From: Odontocerum albicorne
Taxonomy: Eukaryota > Arthropoda > Insecta > Trichoptera > Odontoceridae
Direction: 5' to 3'
Length of the DNA: 64,000 nt
Assembly (NCBI GenBank): GCA_949825065.1
Contig: OX463863.1
Coordinates: 22,685,933 to 22,749,932 of the forward strand
Shown here in pieces: positions 44,101 to 51,355 of this stretch. The first letter of the stretch is position 1; every line of letters begins with the position of its first letter. The notes under the pieces are model-generated. The model was not told the DNA's origin, did no database searches, and saw nothing but the letters and a program-made list of their open reading frames with translations. A program made the translations under genes and the position numbers.

Positions 44101-45301
44101 GCGTTGCATTACTCAACCGGCACAATAATGAAGGGATTTTGAATCGAATCATTACCTGTGATGAAAAGTGGATCCTGTATGATAATCGGAAGCGCTCATC
44201 GCAATGGCTGAACCCTGCCGAACCAGCCAAACCATGCCCCAAGCGAAAATTGACTCCAAAAAAGTTACTTGTGAGCGTTTGGTGGACTAGTGCTGGTGTC
44301 GTTCACTATAGCTTTCTTAAATCTGGCCAGACGATTACGGCAGATGTCTATTGTCAGCAACTGCAAACCATGATGGAAAAGCTAGCTGCTAAACAACCGA
44401 GGCTGGTTAATCGCTCTAGGCCACTGCTGCTTCATGATAACGCTAGACCACACACTGCACAACAGACGGCTACCAAATTAGAAGAGCTTCAATTGGAATG
44501 TTTAAGACATCCACCGTACTCTCCGGACCTTGCCCCGACAGATTACTATTTTTTTCGAAATTTGGATAACTTCTTGCAAGGGAAAAAATTCAACTCCGAT
44601 GGGGCAGTCCAAACCGACTTCAAAGATTTTATTGATTCCCGTCCGAATGGTTTTTTTAGTAAAGGGATCGATGAACTACCTATGAGATGGCAAAAGTGCA
44701 TAGATAGCAATGGTACATACTTTGATTAAATAAATATATTATATTAAAAAAAAATCAACTTTATGTTCCTCCCAAACAAAACACCAATTTCATATGTAAG
44801 GACCTAATATTATAGATATTGTTGTGTTGTGAAAATATTGGAATACTTTGGGTATTTAATGAGAGGAAACAAATATGAAATGCTTCTATCTTTAGTTTTC
44901 CTTCTATCTTCCCTTGCAAAAGTTATATTACAGGGGAAGATAGAAGAAAACCTAAGTATAGGATGAAGAAGAACCTCCTGGCTGAAGACCCTGAGAGAGT
45001 GGTTCCACTGTAGCAAGGAGACACCGTTCAGAGCAGCTGGAGACCAAGTTCAAAAAGCCATGATGATTGCCAACCTCCAATGTGGAGACAAATGTTAAGA
45101 AGAAGATTTAGATATCTTAACGGTTATTTCAATTCTTACCCGCTTCTTCAGCATCGAACTCGACGCTAACCCGCTCAAACTTGACCGGCACCATGGATGG
45201 AGCTTTGGGGACGTCTTGTTCCTTCGTGGGTTCCATACTTCTTTCTTTCTTCTTAGACACTTTATCTTGAATCTTCCTTGACTGAGATCTTTTAGTTTCT
45301 C
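31250..45301 (-). CDS. Zf2: eight-finger C2H2 zinc-finger protein, 13 kb intron
   Basis: Predicted nuclear DNA-binding protein on the minus strand. Exon 45301-45140 joins exon 32118-31250. From the internal ATG at 45236-45234 the product is 321 aa: a charged N-terminus (residues 1-60) and eight C2H2 fingers at 61-83, 89-111, 117-139, 145-167, 173-195, 201-223, 229-251 and 257-279, all with exact five-residue linkers. A 42 aa acidic/basic tail follows. The upstream exon is itself open back to an AG acceptor, in phase 1, so a further 5' exon may extend the protein. Finger for finger it resembles Zf1 (fingers 2, 3 and 7 most clearly), so it is a paralogue. Its intron is filled with transposons, including one mariner nested in another. 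Confidence 0.82.
32125..33195 (+). repeat. AT-rich-core repeat, copy 2
   Basis: Starts (A)n-CAGATGCGTGAGACTCTCGCG at 32128, then GGAAAAGTTGATTTTGTGC, TTAGGAAATGGTTAT, about 830 bp of nearly pure A/T (32258-33090), and ends CGTTTCACTTTTCGTGACGT...CATAGATACAAGTTTCA. Its left end touches the Zf2 splice acceptor. Confidence 0.75.
33380..33445 (+). pseudogene. Short LINE fragment
   Basis: WMYGSEIWTWKKSDRSRIK, a piece of the conserved 'YGSETW' region of a LINE protein. No flanking continuation. Confidence 0.5.
33863..34585 (+). pseudogene. Mariner transposase M3, N-terminally deleted
   Basis: Open for 240 codons, but recognisable homology starts only at about residue 28 (KRQEFLRRC). It has TGDETWVAHYTPETKRQSQQW, LFWDCRGIILIEYMPQGET, LLHDNARPHTAN, HSPDLAPSDYYLF and IERNDDYVEK, so the full DDD catalytic core is intact with DD34D spacing. 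It lacks the helix-turn-helix DNA-binding region and WVPHEL motif, so it cannot be a complete transposase. Confidence 0.85.
34648..35935 (-). mobile_element. Mariner M5 nested in M3
   Basis: 1288 bp flanked by TA (34646-34647, 35936-35937); ends TTAGGTGTACAAATAAGT and, inverted, TTGGGTGTACAAATAAGT. Inserted in the 3' non-coding part of M3. Confidence 0.88.
34735..35761 (-). pseudogene. Mariner transposase M5, damaged
   Basis: Minus strand from MSSFEPNKRHLRELLIYFF (35761): helix-turn-helix region, GRPKVYEDAELEVLLDQDS, WVPYELTRRNFECQ, TGDEKCIHYDNPKRKKSW (first catalytic Asp kept; TGDEKW has become TGDEKC), LLLCIWWDQLGVVYYELLKP, and then a frameshift near 35096. The remaining C-terminal third is still visible in other frames down to about 34735. 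Confidence 0.8.
36213..36392. mobile_element. 180 bp Tigger/pogo-like MITE
   Basis: Flanked by TA; perfect inverted ends CAGTCAACTCCGGTTATAGT / ACTATAACCGGAGTTGACTG. The interior keeps further copies of TATAGTGAAC. The CAGT...start and TA duplication fit the pogo/Tigger group. Confidence 0.82.
36414..37629 (-). mobile_element. Mariner M1b, damaged second copy of M1
   Basis: 1216 bp, TA-flanked, with M1 ends; exactly 72 bp shorter than M1. Opposite orientation to M1. Confidence 0.9.
36480..37453 (-). pseudogene. Mariner transposase M1b, one internal deletion and one nonsense codon
   Basis: Starts MEKSEYRAVIKFFVLEDL. A net 72 bp in-frame deletion removes about 24 residues of the second helix-turn-helix region, after KMVKVLK. 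The rest is nearly identical to M1 until FSSN, where GAA has become TAA (36605-36607). Catalytic Asp residues are unchanged and YSPDL is the normal form, unlike M1. Confidence 0.88.
37794..38170 (-). mobile_element. Mariner family M4 fragment
   Basis: Left end ACACATCGATCAATAAGTCC after TA. Minus strand: VTMAKLHDLNFELLPYPPYS, DLAPSDYWLFADLKKMLQGK, RFGSNEEVIAETNAYFE and GIEKLGKRWHKCIALEGDYV. Truncated inside the second catalytic motif (ENAPCH) at about 38165. It is the best-preserved C-terminus of its family here. Confidence 0.82.
38171..38359. other. Unassigned segment between two mariners
   Basis: Contains GAGAAAAACGCGTTTAAAGTTTTG and other moderately GC-rich sequence. No ORF or known repeat. 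Confidence 0.3.
38360..39633 (-). mobile_element. Mariner M6, inactive
   Basis: 1274 bp, TA-flanked; ends TTAGGTAAAGCAAAAAGAAA and, inverted, TTAGGTAAAGCGAAAAGAAA. Transposase on the minus strand. Confidence 0.85.
38440..39470 (-). pseudogene. Mariner transposase M6, several lesions
   Basis: Minus strand pieces: RKCQRWFQKIESCERESKDK, DPRKTIKELSQDIGCPWSTV, IWEPHELSPTAMEQ and ITGGEKWVLYTNPRRKK. The first catalytic Asp is replaced by Gly (TGDEKW to TGGEKW). Frameshifts and a duplicated CCAAAATATCCAA segment near 38873-38898 follow. Later frames show YELLKPGQTVTADVYCAQIE. Confidence 0.78.
39748..40362. mobile_element. TTAA MITE, family 5
   Basis: 615 bp between TTAA at 39744-39747 and 40363-40366. 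Ends CCCTTACAGGCACAGG and CACTAAGCCTGTAAGAG are inverted repeats. The interior repeats GTGGTACAT and GTACCAC motifs at least five times, in both orientations. Confidence 0.78.
40395..40660 (+). pseudogene. LINE fragment
   Basis: NYFFEMRNILCNTDSNFKLR then KRTVRCF is the region before the 'LLYGVETW' motif of RTE-like LINEs. The rest is degenerate. Confidence 0.55.
41024..41106. repeat. Near-perfect palindrome, 34 bp arms
   Basis: GCGCCTGTTGCCAACTGTTG... pairs with its complement around a short centre TGCTTTGTA. A second partial copy of GCGCCAACTGTTGAAAACTG follows. Located inside the hAT element. Confidence 0.85.
41279..41343. repeat. Palindrome, about 31 bp arms
   Basis: AGAATTTATTGCATTGGTTG...CAGCCAATGCAATAAATTCT around GGATTCGAAATCC. 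Inside the hAT element, just before its coding remnant. Confidence 0.85.
41285..41654 (+). pseudogene. hAT transposase C-terminal remnant
   Basis: LPLQIREEFTDLNNDMTLKL and, in a second frame, LLPFSTTYLCEQRFSTLVLI followed by LRVALSKTEPNIKLLCSLKQ and AQLSH. This is the hAT dimerisation domain (the 'TTYLCE.GFS' and 'LR.ALS...PNI..L' motifs). A frameshift lies near 41470. Most of the transposase is missing. Confidence 0.8.
41871..42344. other. No recognisable feature
   Basis: AT-rich intronic DNA without coding signal. Confidence 0.4.
42345..42745 (+). pseudogene. LINE C-terminal fragment, well preserved
   Basis: MNRLEAFEMWLHRRMLKIPW through RKISYLGHVLRGEKYHLLQL, GRRQMSWLRNVREWTGIRSA and LFRAAQDRDGFAEVIANVGG to a TAG at 42724-42726, then an AGAAGAAGAAGA tail. 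One open frame of 124 codons; everything 5' of the 'RLEAFEMW' motif is missing. Recently inserted 5'-truncated RTE-like copy by its openness. Confidence 0.8.
43107..43493. mobile_element. 387 bp MITE with 24-26 bp TIRs
   Basis: TA-flanked; ends TCGTCGTCATACAAGAGAA and its inverse, extending to GTGACC. No coding capacity. Ends 27 bp before mariner M7. Confidence 0.82.
43521..44807 (+). mobile_element. Intact mariner element M7 (cecropia-like)
   Basis: 1287 bp, TA-flanked (43519-43520, 44808-44809). Ends TTAGGTCCTTACATATGAAA and its perfect inverse extending to about 28 bp. One uninterrupted transposase ORF. Confidence 0.93.
43710..44729 (+). CDS. Mariner transposase (M7), full-length open frame
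   Basis: 339 aa. Starts MENLKYRVIYEYEF; the upstream TTG extension is not a credible start. Helix-turn-helix regions at about 1-110, WVPHELSEANQQ, then CDEKWILYDNRKRSSQWL, LLVSVWWTSAGVVHYSFLKS, LLHDNARPHTAQ, YSPDLAPTDYYFF and the end GTYFD. The catalytic triad is D-D-D with 34 residues between the last two. The wording DEKWILYDN and the ending match the cecropia subfamily, the group that includes the human Hsmar1/SETMAR transposase. It lies in the Zf2 intron, antisense to that gene. No lesion is visible, so recent or ongoing activity is possible. Confidence 0.93.
   Translation: MENLKYRVIYEYEFHRGTSAAETARRINDVYGDGAAKENTVRFWFQRFRSGNFDLQKKPRGRPETKVDNEELKAIVEADPSQTTSELAAGCGVSDKTVLIHLKQIGKVKKLERWVPHELSEANQQTRVDCCVALLNRHNNEGILNRIITCDEKWILYDNRKRSSQWLNPAEPAKPCPKRKLTPKKLLVSVWWTSAGVVHYSFLKSGQTITADVYCQQLQTMMEKLAAKQPRLVNRSRPLLLHDNARPHTAQQTATKLEELQLECLRHPPYSPDLAPTDYYFFRNLDNFLQGKKFNSDGAVQTDFKDFIDSRPNGFFSKGIDELPMRWQKCIDSNGTYFD
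44925..45115 (+). pseudogene. LINE C-terminal fragment
   Basis: RRTSWLKTLREWFHCSKETP then FRAAGDQVQKAMMIANLQCG is the extreme C-terminus of the family at 42345-42745. It ends with AGAAGAAGA. Confidence 0.65.
45140..45301 (-). CDS. Zf2 upstream exon
   Basis: A 162 bp open segment bounded by a minus-strand acceptor TTATTCTAG (ending 45302) and donor GTAAG (45139-45135), phase 1 on both sides. It encodes a Lys/Arg-rich run followed by MEPTKEQDVPKAPSMVPVKF and an acidic end. The 'MVPVKFERVSVEF' style resembles the 'MVAIKLESL...IKVERL' wording of Zf3 exon 1. Either the ATG at 45236 is the start, or a further 5' exon lies upstream toward 51 kb. Confidence 0.68.
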
Positions 45302-45384
45302 CTAGAATAACGATTTATTTATAATGAACTGAGTTTTGTTACTGATATCGGACTGTTTAGATTTTATAATTTGAATATCAAAGG

Positions 45385-45540
45385 TTATGGTTATAAAAAG
45401 ATTTGTGGTAAAAAGTGTGCGCTATGTATGGGTTAACTCAGAGAAACTGGAGCAGGTTGATGAGTTCTTTTATTTGGTCAGTATGTTTATGCGTGATGAG
45501 CGAGTTGATAAAAGGACAGCAACAGGGAACAAGGGAAATA
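45385..45540 (+). pseudogene. LINE fragment
   Basis: Encodes degenerate MVIKRFVVKSVRYVWVNSEK and LEQVDEFFYLVSMF, the same region as 3883-4134. It overlaps no exon; Zf2 exon 45140-45301 is just 5' on the map. Confidence 0.6.
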
Positions 45541-45584
45541 AAATACTTAATATAACATAAAATAATAATTTTTTACATTTGTAG

Positions 45585-46690
45585 AATTAGAAGAAGCGTA
45601 TGTTCGTGTAAGAAGAGAGAAATTGTTTGGAAGTATTGAAAGATTATAAAGTGATTGATTAAATTACTATGTGCAATTGCCTCGCTGTATAAAGGCAGTA
45701 TGTAAGAGTAAATGGAGAACTCACTGAGTGGTTTAAAATTACAAGAGGCGTAAAGCAAGGATATGTGATGTCACCTTGGTTGTTTAATTTATATATAGAT
45801 TCATGTGTGTGTGTGTGTGATCTAAAAGATAATGAGGTAGGTGTAAGAATGAGTGAAGTAAATGTATGCGGACTTCTGTATGCAGATGCTATGGTTATGC
45901 TTGTTGCGAATGAAGGTGATATGATAAGTGAGATATATGAGAGATGTCTAGTGAAAGGTTTGGGAATGAATGTAGCGGAATCAAAAGGTTATGGTTATAG
46001 AAAGGAGTGTGGAACAAAGTGTGTGCGTTGTATGGGTTAACTCAGAGAAACTGGAGCAGGTTGATGTGTTCTGTTATCTGGGCAGTGTGTTTACGTGGGA
46101 TAGGTGAGTTGACAGGGACATTAAAACAATGATAGTAACAGGGAACAAGGTAAACGGAGCACTTAATGTTATAAACAACAACCGCGCTATATCAACAGTA
46201 GCAAAAATGACGATACATAATAGTGTGTTGGTGCCCACCTTGATGGATGGAAGTGAATCTTGGACTTGACAGAAGGAGAAGAATAAGATTAATGCTGTAG
46301 AGATGCGTGAACTAAGAAAAAATTGTGGAGTGTCAATGTTTGAAAGAAGGCGGAATGAAGACATCAGAAATAAATGCATGAATAAAATGAATGTTTTAAG
46401 TAAAGGAACTTTTAGATGGTTTGGACATGTGGAGAGTATGATTGAAGAAAGAATGGCCAAGCGAGTATACAAATCAAAAGAGCAATTGTGTCTGGAAGAG
46501 ACAGACCAGGGGCAACGTGATTGGATCAAATGGACTAGATTTTGAAAGAAGGGAAAATGAAAATAAGTATGAATAATAGAATGCATGACGAGATGTATTA
46601 TTTGAATGTGAAGGAGGCGAACTTTGTGTGCTTGGATGGGAAGGGTTGGAGTTCTGCTCTCTTTGCCTACTCCACAAGGGACACGGCATG
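45585..46690 (+). pseudogene. LINE reverse-transcriptase remnant with 3' end
   Basis: ELEEAYVRVRREKLF near 45585, then MSPWLFNLYIDSCV, LLYADAMVMLVANEGDM (RT catalytic box, YADD changed to YADA) and GLGMNVAESKG, then CYLGSVFTW, NKVNGALN, CGVSMFERRRNEDIRNKCMN and FRWFGHVESMIEERMAKRVY. Several stops and shifts separate them. The 3' end near 46620-46690 runs into a minisatellite. Dead, but the longest LINE copy here. Confidence 0.75.
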
Positions 46691-47315
46691 ATATGTATAT
46701 ATATCTCGATGATTTGTATGTATATCTCGATGATATGTATGTATATCTCGATGATATGTATGTATATCTCGATGATATGCATGTATATCTCGATTATATA
46801 TATGTATATCTCGATATGTATGTATATCTCGGTGATATGCATGTATATCTCGATTATATGTATGTACATATATCTCGATGATACGTATGTATATCTTGAT
46901 GATATGTATGTATATCTCGATGATATGTATGTATATCTCGATGATATGTTTGTATATCTCGATGATATGTATGTATATCTCGATGATATGCATGTATATC
47001 TCGATATGTATGTATATCTCGATGATATGTATGTATATCTCGATATGTATGTATATCTCGATGATATGCATGTATATCTCGATGATATGTATGTATATCT
47101 CGACGATATACATGTATATCTTGATGATATGTATGTATATCTCGATGATATGCATGTATATCTCGATTATATGTATCTATATCTCGATGATATGTATGTA
47201 TATCTCGATGATATGTATGTATATCTCGATGATATGTATGTATATCTCGATGATATATATGTATATCTCGATGATATGTATGTATAGTATATCTCGATGA
47301 TATGTATGTATATCT
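46691..47315. repeat. 21 bp minisatellite (GATATGTATGTATATCTCGAT)
   Basis: About 30 units, some shortened to 15 bp. ORFs of up to 219 aa on both strands (IC MYIS M style repeats) arise because 21 is divisible by three; not genes. Confidence 0.93.
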
Positions 47316-47940
47316 CGAGAGAATAGAACAGAGTGGCATTATCCAAAATATGCACATCCTATTTAAATTTTTACGGTATGCAATTATAGAAGCCTCTTTC
47401 TTCTTTATCTAATAAACTTGGAGATCTATTCTCTCTGCCTACCATATTGAACTTTTACGGTATGTAATTATTGAAGCATCATTTTTCATAATCTAATAAA
47501 TTGATTGATTTAAATAAATTCAACAGGACGGGATATTATGATAGAGCATTGCTGTTCTGGTGGCATGGAATGGTCTAATTCTACTTCTCAGTGTTAGAGA
47601 TATGGGTGGCGTATGCAGCTTTAGAAAGCACTTCAAGACAACCTTTTATGGGAGGTCTTAACAAAATTTATGATGGTATATGAACACTACACCTACAGCT
47701 GAAAATGTTACTATGACATATCAGAAGATCTTTTGTACGGCCTGTTGGTTTATTGTCATGTAACAACCTCTTCCGACTAACAAGAAAACTTTTTTAAATA
47801 TAGGTTCCAATGGGAATCTGTCTTTGGAGATATTTTCTTGAAATATGAATTTTACAATTCAGCATTTCATTACAAAACATTTTCTGCTCATTTTAATGGT
47901 CACATTTTAAATATTTTCAACATGCCCTATCCATATTTTT
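47316..47940. other. Unassigned DNA with a SINE-tail fragment
   Basis: 47630-47760 resembles the dispersed repeat at 13545-13660. TTTATTGTCATGTAACAACC near 47750 is an inverted SINE/LINE tail. Otherwise no signal. Confidence 0.4.
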
Positions 47941-48530
47941 CACTCTAATCAAAACATCTTCTTACCCTACTCACCGCATATTTTTCAATCTACTTAACAC
48001 ATCTTTCTCGCCCTACTTAACACATCTTTTTACCCTACTAACCACGTATTTTTCCCTCTACTCATCACATATTTTTCACCCTGCTCAACACATCTATATC
48101 ACCCTACTCAACACATATTTTTCACCCTACTGAAAACATTTTTTTCACCATACTCAACACATCTTTTTCACCCTAATGGACACATATTTTACCCTACTCA
48201 CTCCATCTTTTCATCCTACTCACCACATGATTTTGACGCCACTCAACACACCTTTTACCCTACTCAACACACATTTTATCCTACTCACCACATCTTTTTA
48301 CCATAATTAACACACATTTTATCTTACTCACCATATCTTCTCCCCACTCAACACATTTTTTTACCTTACTCATCACATATGTTTTATCTTACTACTCTGC
48401 ACCACATATTTTTCCCCTTACTCAATAGATCTTTTCACCATACTCGACACATTTTTTCATCATATTTAAAATACCTTTTTCGCCCTTCTTAAGACATATA
48501 TTTCACCCTACTCAACACATCTCGTTACAT
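47941..48530. repeat. Degenerate minisatellite (CACCCTACTCAACACATCTTTTT)
   Basis: About 25-30 imperfect units of 18-24 bp. Much more diverged than the other arrays, so probably older. Confidence 0.85.
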
Positions 48531-49256
48531 GCAAATGGAAAATAGAATGAAAGCAGTGACAATAGTTTAAATTGAGGTTTTTTTCCAAATACATATAAAT
48601 TTCATCCTATAAAACTGATTATTTATAGCAAAATTACATTTGACAAATGGTTTTAAGTACAGAAATTCATACAGATTTTGTCTTAGAAGTAATGTTACAA
48701 GTGATGGCACAGTTTCACACATAACCTGTACTGTTATCTAAAAAAAAGTCCAATTTATAAAAGTATATATTGCATTATTATGCATTTAAAATTATGTTGT
48801 TTTTAATAATCTACTCTTGTGTAAAACCGGGCAAGCAGATTGAAAACAAAATGTCAAATTTGAAGTATACGAACCATAGATATCCATAGAAAAAAATAAT
48901 TAATATAGGATTTATAGAATGTATGGAAATTAAAAACAGATTATATTTTATGATTTGCGTAATTTTAAATTACCTATGAATAATTTTCTTCATTTTTTAT
49001 TACTAGATTTTTTAAATTAAGTTAATATAAAATTAATTTTAATCTATGTTAGTAGTTCGAACTAAACAATAATTGAAATTCTTAAATATCATGAATTGAA
49101 TTAGTTAGATTTTCAAATCACACAATTCTATTATTTAAGGAAGCTGCGACAAATTTGAATGAAAATTAATATTTATTTGTACAGTAAAAAAATTTTAAGA
49201 TTTAGGCTCTAAATGTTCACTTTTAAAATATTGCACTTTATATTATTTAACACTAG
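48531..49256. other. No recognisable feature
   Basis: AT-rich, no coding signal. Confidence 0.4.
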
Positions 49257-49260
49257 CTGC

Positions 49261-49514
49261 CCTGTGATGGATATCGAGTGACCAGGACTCGTATTTTACT
49301 TCATTTCTCCATATATACTTATTTTTTTCATTTTTAACACTTATTTTATACTATTCGACGTTTTAATACATAATAAAATTATTTTTATAGCTAATTACAA
49401 AAATTAACTTAGCAGATTTTGTATAATTTTAATTTAAAACATGCACATTTTTAACTGGGCGCTTAGCGTCTGGCACAGTGGCTAGCGAATTTTTTTAATA
49501 CAGTAAGGCAAGAG
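49261..49514. mobile_element. TTAA MITE, family 6
   Basis: 254 bp between TTAA at 49257-49260 and 49515-49518. Ends CACTAGCTGCCCTGTGATG and TACAGTAAGGCAAGAG are partial inverted repeats. Confidence 0.55.
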
Positions 49515-50044
49515 TTAATAAACGTTTGCCAAAAAATCTGATTTATTCTGAGATAATTATTTTACGATATATGCATATCGTTATTGAATTTATGATATAT
49601 GCATATCGTTATTGATTTAAACATGACTAGAAATTTGATAAATACACTATTTATAAAATTTAAAAAAAAAGCCAGGTAATTTAAAGTAGACACACAATAA
49701 TATTGACTGGGAGTGTTGCCTTACCTTTGTCGTGTCCCCAGTAAATTAGACTTTTGCTTTTCTCTTACTTATCTTGATTTTAATACTGTCCAATTCGGTT
49801 AAAAAATAAATCTTATTTGACTTTTCGTTTCATCGCCAAATTAAGTAATTTATTTTTATTTCATTGCAAAATAGATTGTTACATAGTTATAAACCAGCTA
49901 GATACTCGTATTTAATTATCATCTTATTGTAAATACATATGTTAATCGTTTAGTTGTTAAATAATATCTTACTAGATAACAGTAGTCCTGGGCCAAGTTG
50001 CGTAAGTATACTCAAAATGCCAACTACGAATGCGATAATTCAAG

Positions 50045-50215
50045 TACAGTACCCGGCGGTAACTAATACATATCGGGCTAAGAAAGAGACTGTCGACCAT
50101 AATCGGCTAACTTTGTCTTTATATAGCGTCGTCATTCATATAAGTGTTCCGTCGCGTACCGAACTGTTAGCGCATCGTGTGACAGAGACGATGCTCTACA
50201 AAGTCATGTCCATTA
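50045..50215. repeat. Dispersed repeat beginning ACAGTACCCGGC (copy 2)
   Basis: Same order of motifs as 12593-12725. The 110 aa ORF 49954-50286 crosses its border and is probably spurious. Confidence 0.45.
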
Positions 50216-51099
50216 CTTACCGCCGGGTTATACGCCAATGTTTCCCAATCGAATGGAATCAACGAGATCCTACAAGTGATGGATAGCTTGTTCGGAGTTT
50301 CGGTTTGATGGTAGGACACCTTACTCCTTCATCGGATAAGTTCTGACTGTTAAGATATTTATTGGAAATTTTTGGATCTTTTTGGGAATCGGGAAAGGAT
50401 AGGTTTGTGGTAAATGTTTTGATTTTATGAATGATTATGAGAAATTATAAACGATTAAATACATATATAAATATGATGATATATACATAATATTAAATAC
50501 AAATATACATAAATTTGTGTCGTTACACACTGTTTTATATTGAATGGGTGAAAAAAAAAATAATGATGGTGAATAAATTAAAAGAATGAATATAGTATAT
50601 GTAGATAAGTAAATGAGTGGGGAAACGTGTGTGACTTTTATAAATATATTAAGGTGTAGAAAATGTTTATTGAAGGTGAGAAATGCGGTTGCCTATGGGG
50701 GTAAACTGTCTGCCGGAGGAATTATCGATGATGGGGTGTTCAGAGTGACAATCGGGGGGTAACGAGATCCTATGGAGTGGGCATTACTTGACACTGGGGT
50801 ATACTCCTTAATATATAGGAGTTCACGGCCATTATTCAAGAAATCAGCTAGGTTGTACTGTTTACAACTAAAGCGGAATAAAACAATACATTTCTGTTAA
50901 ACAGGACATTCAATGCCATATTATACATCAAATAAATAATATATTTTTTCTAAAAATTACATCTAAATATTCGTTACAAATATATACTATTGATTGTGTA
51001 TACCGCACTTTATCAACATATTCACATCCATGTTTGTCATCCATGGACGACGGACGCCGGTATCGACATTCAAATTGATGGCTTTGTATTGATTTTTGT
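50216..51099. other. Intergenic DNA upstream of Zf3
   Basis: Contains an inverted copy of the 9.0-9.15 kb repeat at about 50790-50850 followed by a SINE-like tail (TAGGTTGTACTGTTTACAA). A promoter for Zf3 is expected near the right end. Confidence 0.4.
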
Positions 51100-51125
51100 G
51101 TTGCGCTCAGTGCTGTGCAGTAAAG
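51100..51125 (+). promoter_or_regulatory. Candidate Inr-type promoter of Zf3
   Basis: The sequence GCGCTCAGTGCTG contains TCAGTG, matching the arthropod initiator consensus, about 52 bp before the Zf3 ATG. No TATA box is obvious. This is motif matching only. Confidence 0.25.
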
Positions 51126-51159
51126 CTGTTATTATTATTATGTATCAAAAGTAAAAAAA

Positions 51160-51355
51160 ATGTCTGTAAATAATGGGGTGTCCTCTCGCTGCGCTCCGAT
51201 GGTCGCCATCAAACTGGAGAGTTTGCCTGACGAACCTGCGATTGAAAGAGACGCTCCTACTTTGCCGGACTTCGGTGTGGATGTTCAAGAAGCTGACATA
51301 AAAGTGGAGCGTTTGAGTGATAAGGAATATTTCTATGAAGCCGAAGCCAAAGGAG
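51160..51355 (+). CDS. Zf3 exon 1
   Basis: Starts MSVNNGVSSRCAP and encodes 65 residues rich in Glu/Asp, containing the repeated phrases VAIKLESL and IKVERL. The donor GTCATT at 51356 is non-optimal but gives the phase-1 end shared with Zf1 exon 1 and the Zf2 upstream exon. The sequence TCAGTG near 51108 could be an arthropod initiator for its promoter. An AT-rich tandem array begins about 65 bp after the donor. Confidence 0.65.

Larger units (their letters stand above)
32119..45139 (-). other. Intron of Zf2 (13 kb)
   Basis: Contains the AT-rich repeat, mariners M3, M5, M1b, an M4 fragment and M6, a Tigger-like MITE, TTAA MITE family 5, a hAT, LINE fragments, a TIR element and intact mariner M7. 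Confidence 0.65.

Noticed and set aside
46628..47357. ORFs of 140-219 aa on both strands
   Set aside because: 21 bp minisatellite; repeat translation only.
49954..50286. 110 aa ORF as a gene
   Set aside because: It crosses the border of a dispersed repeat and shows no domain.
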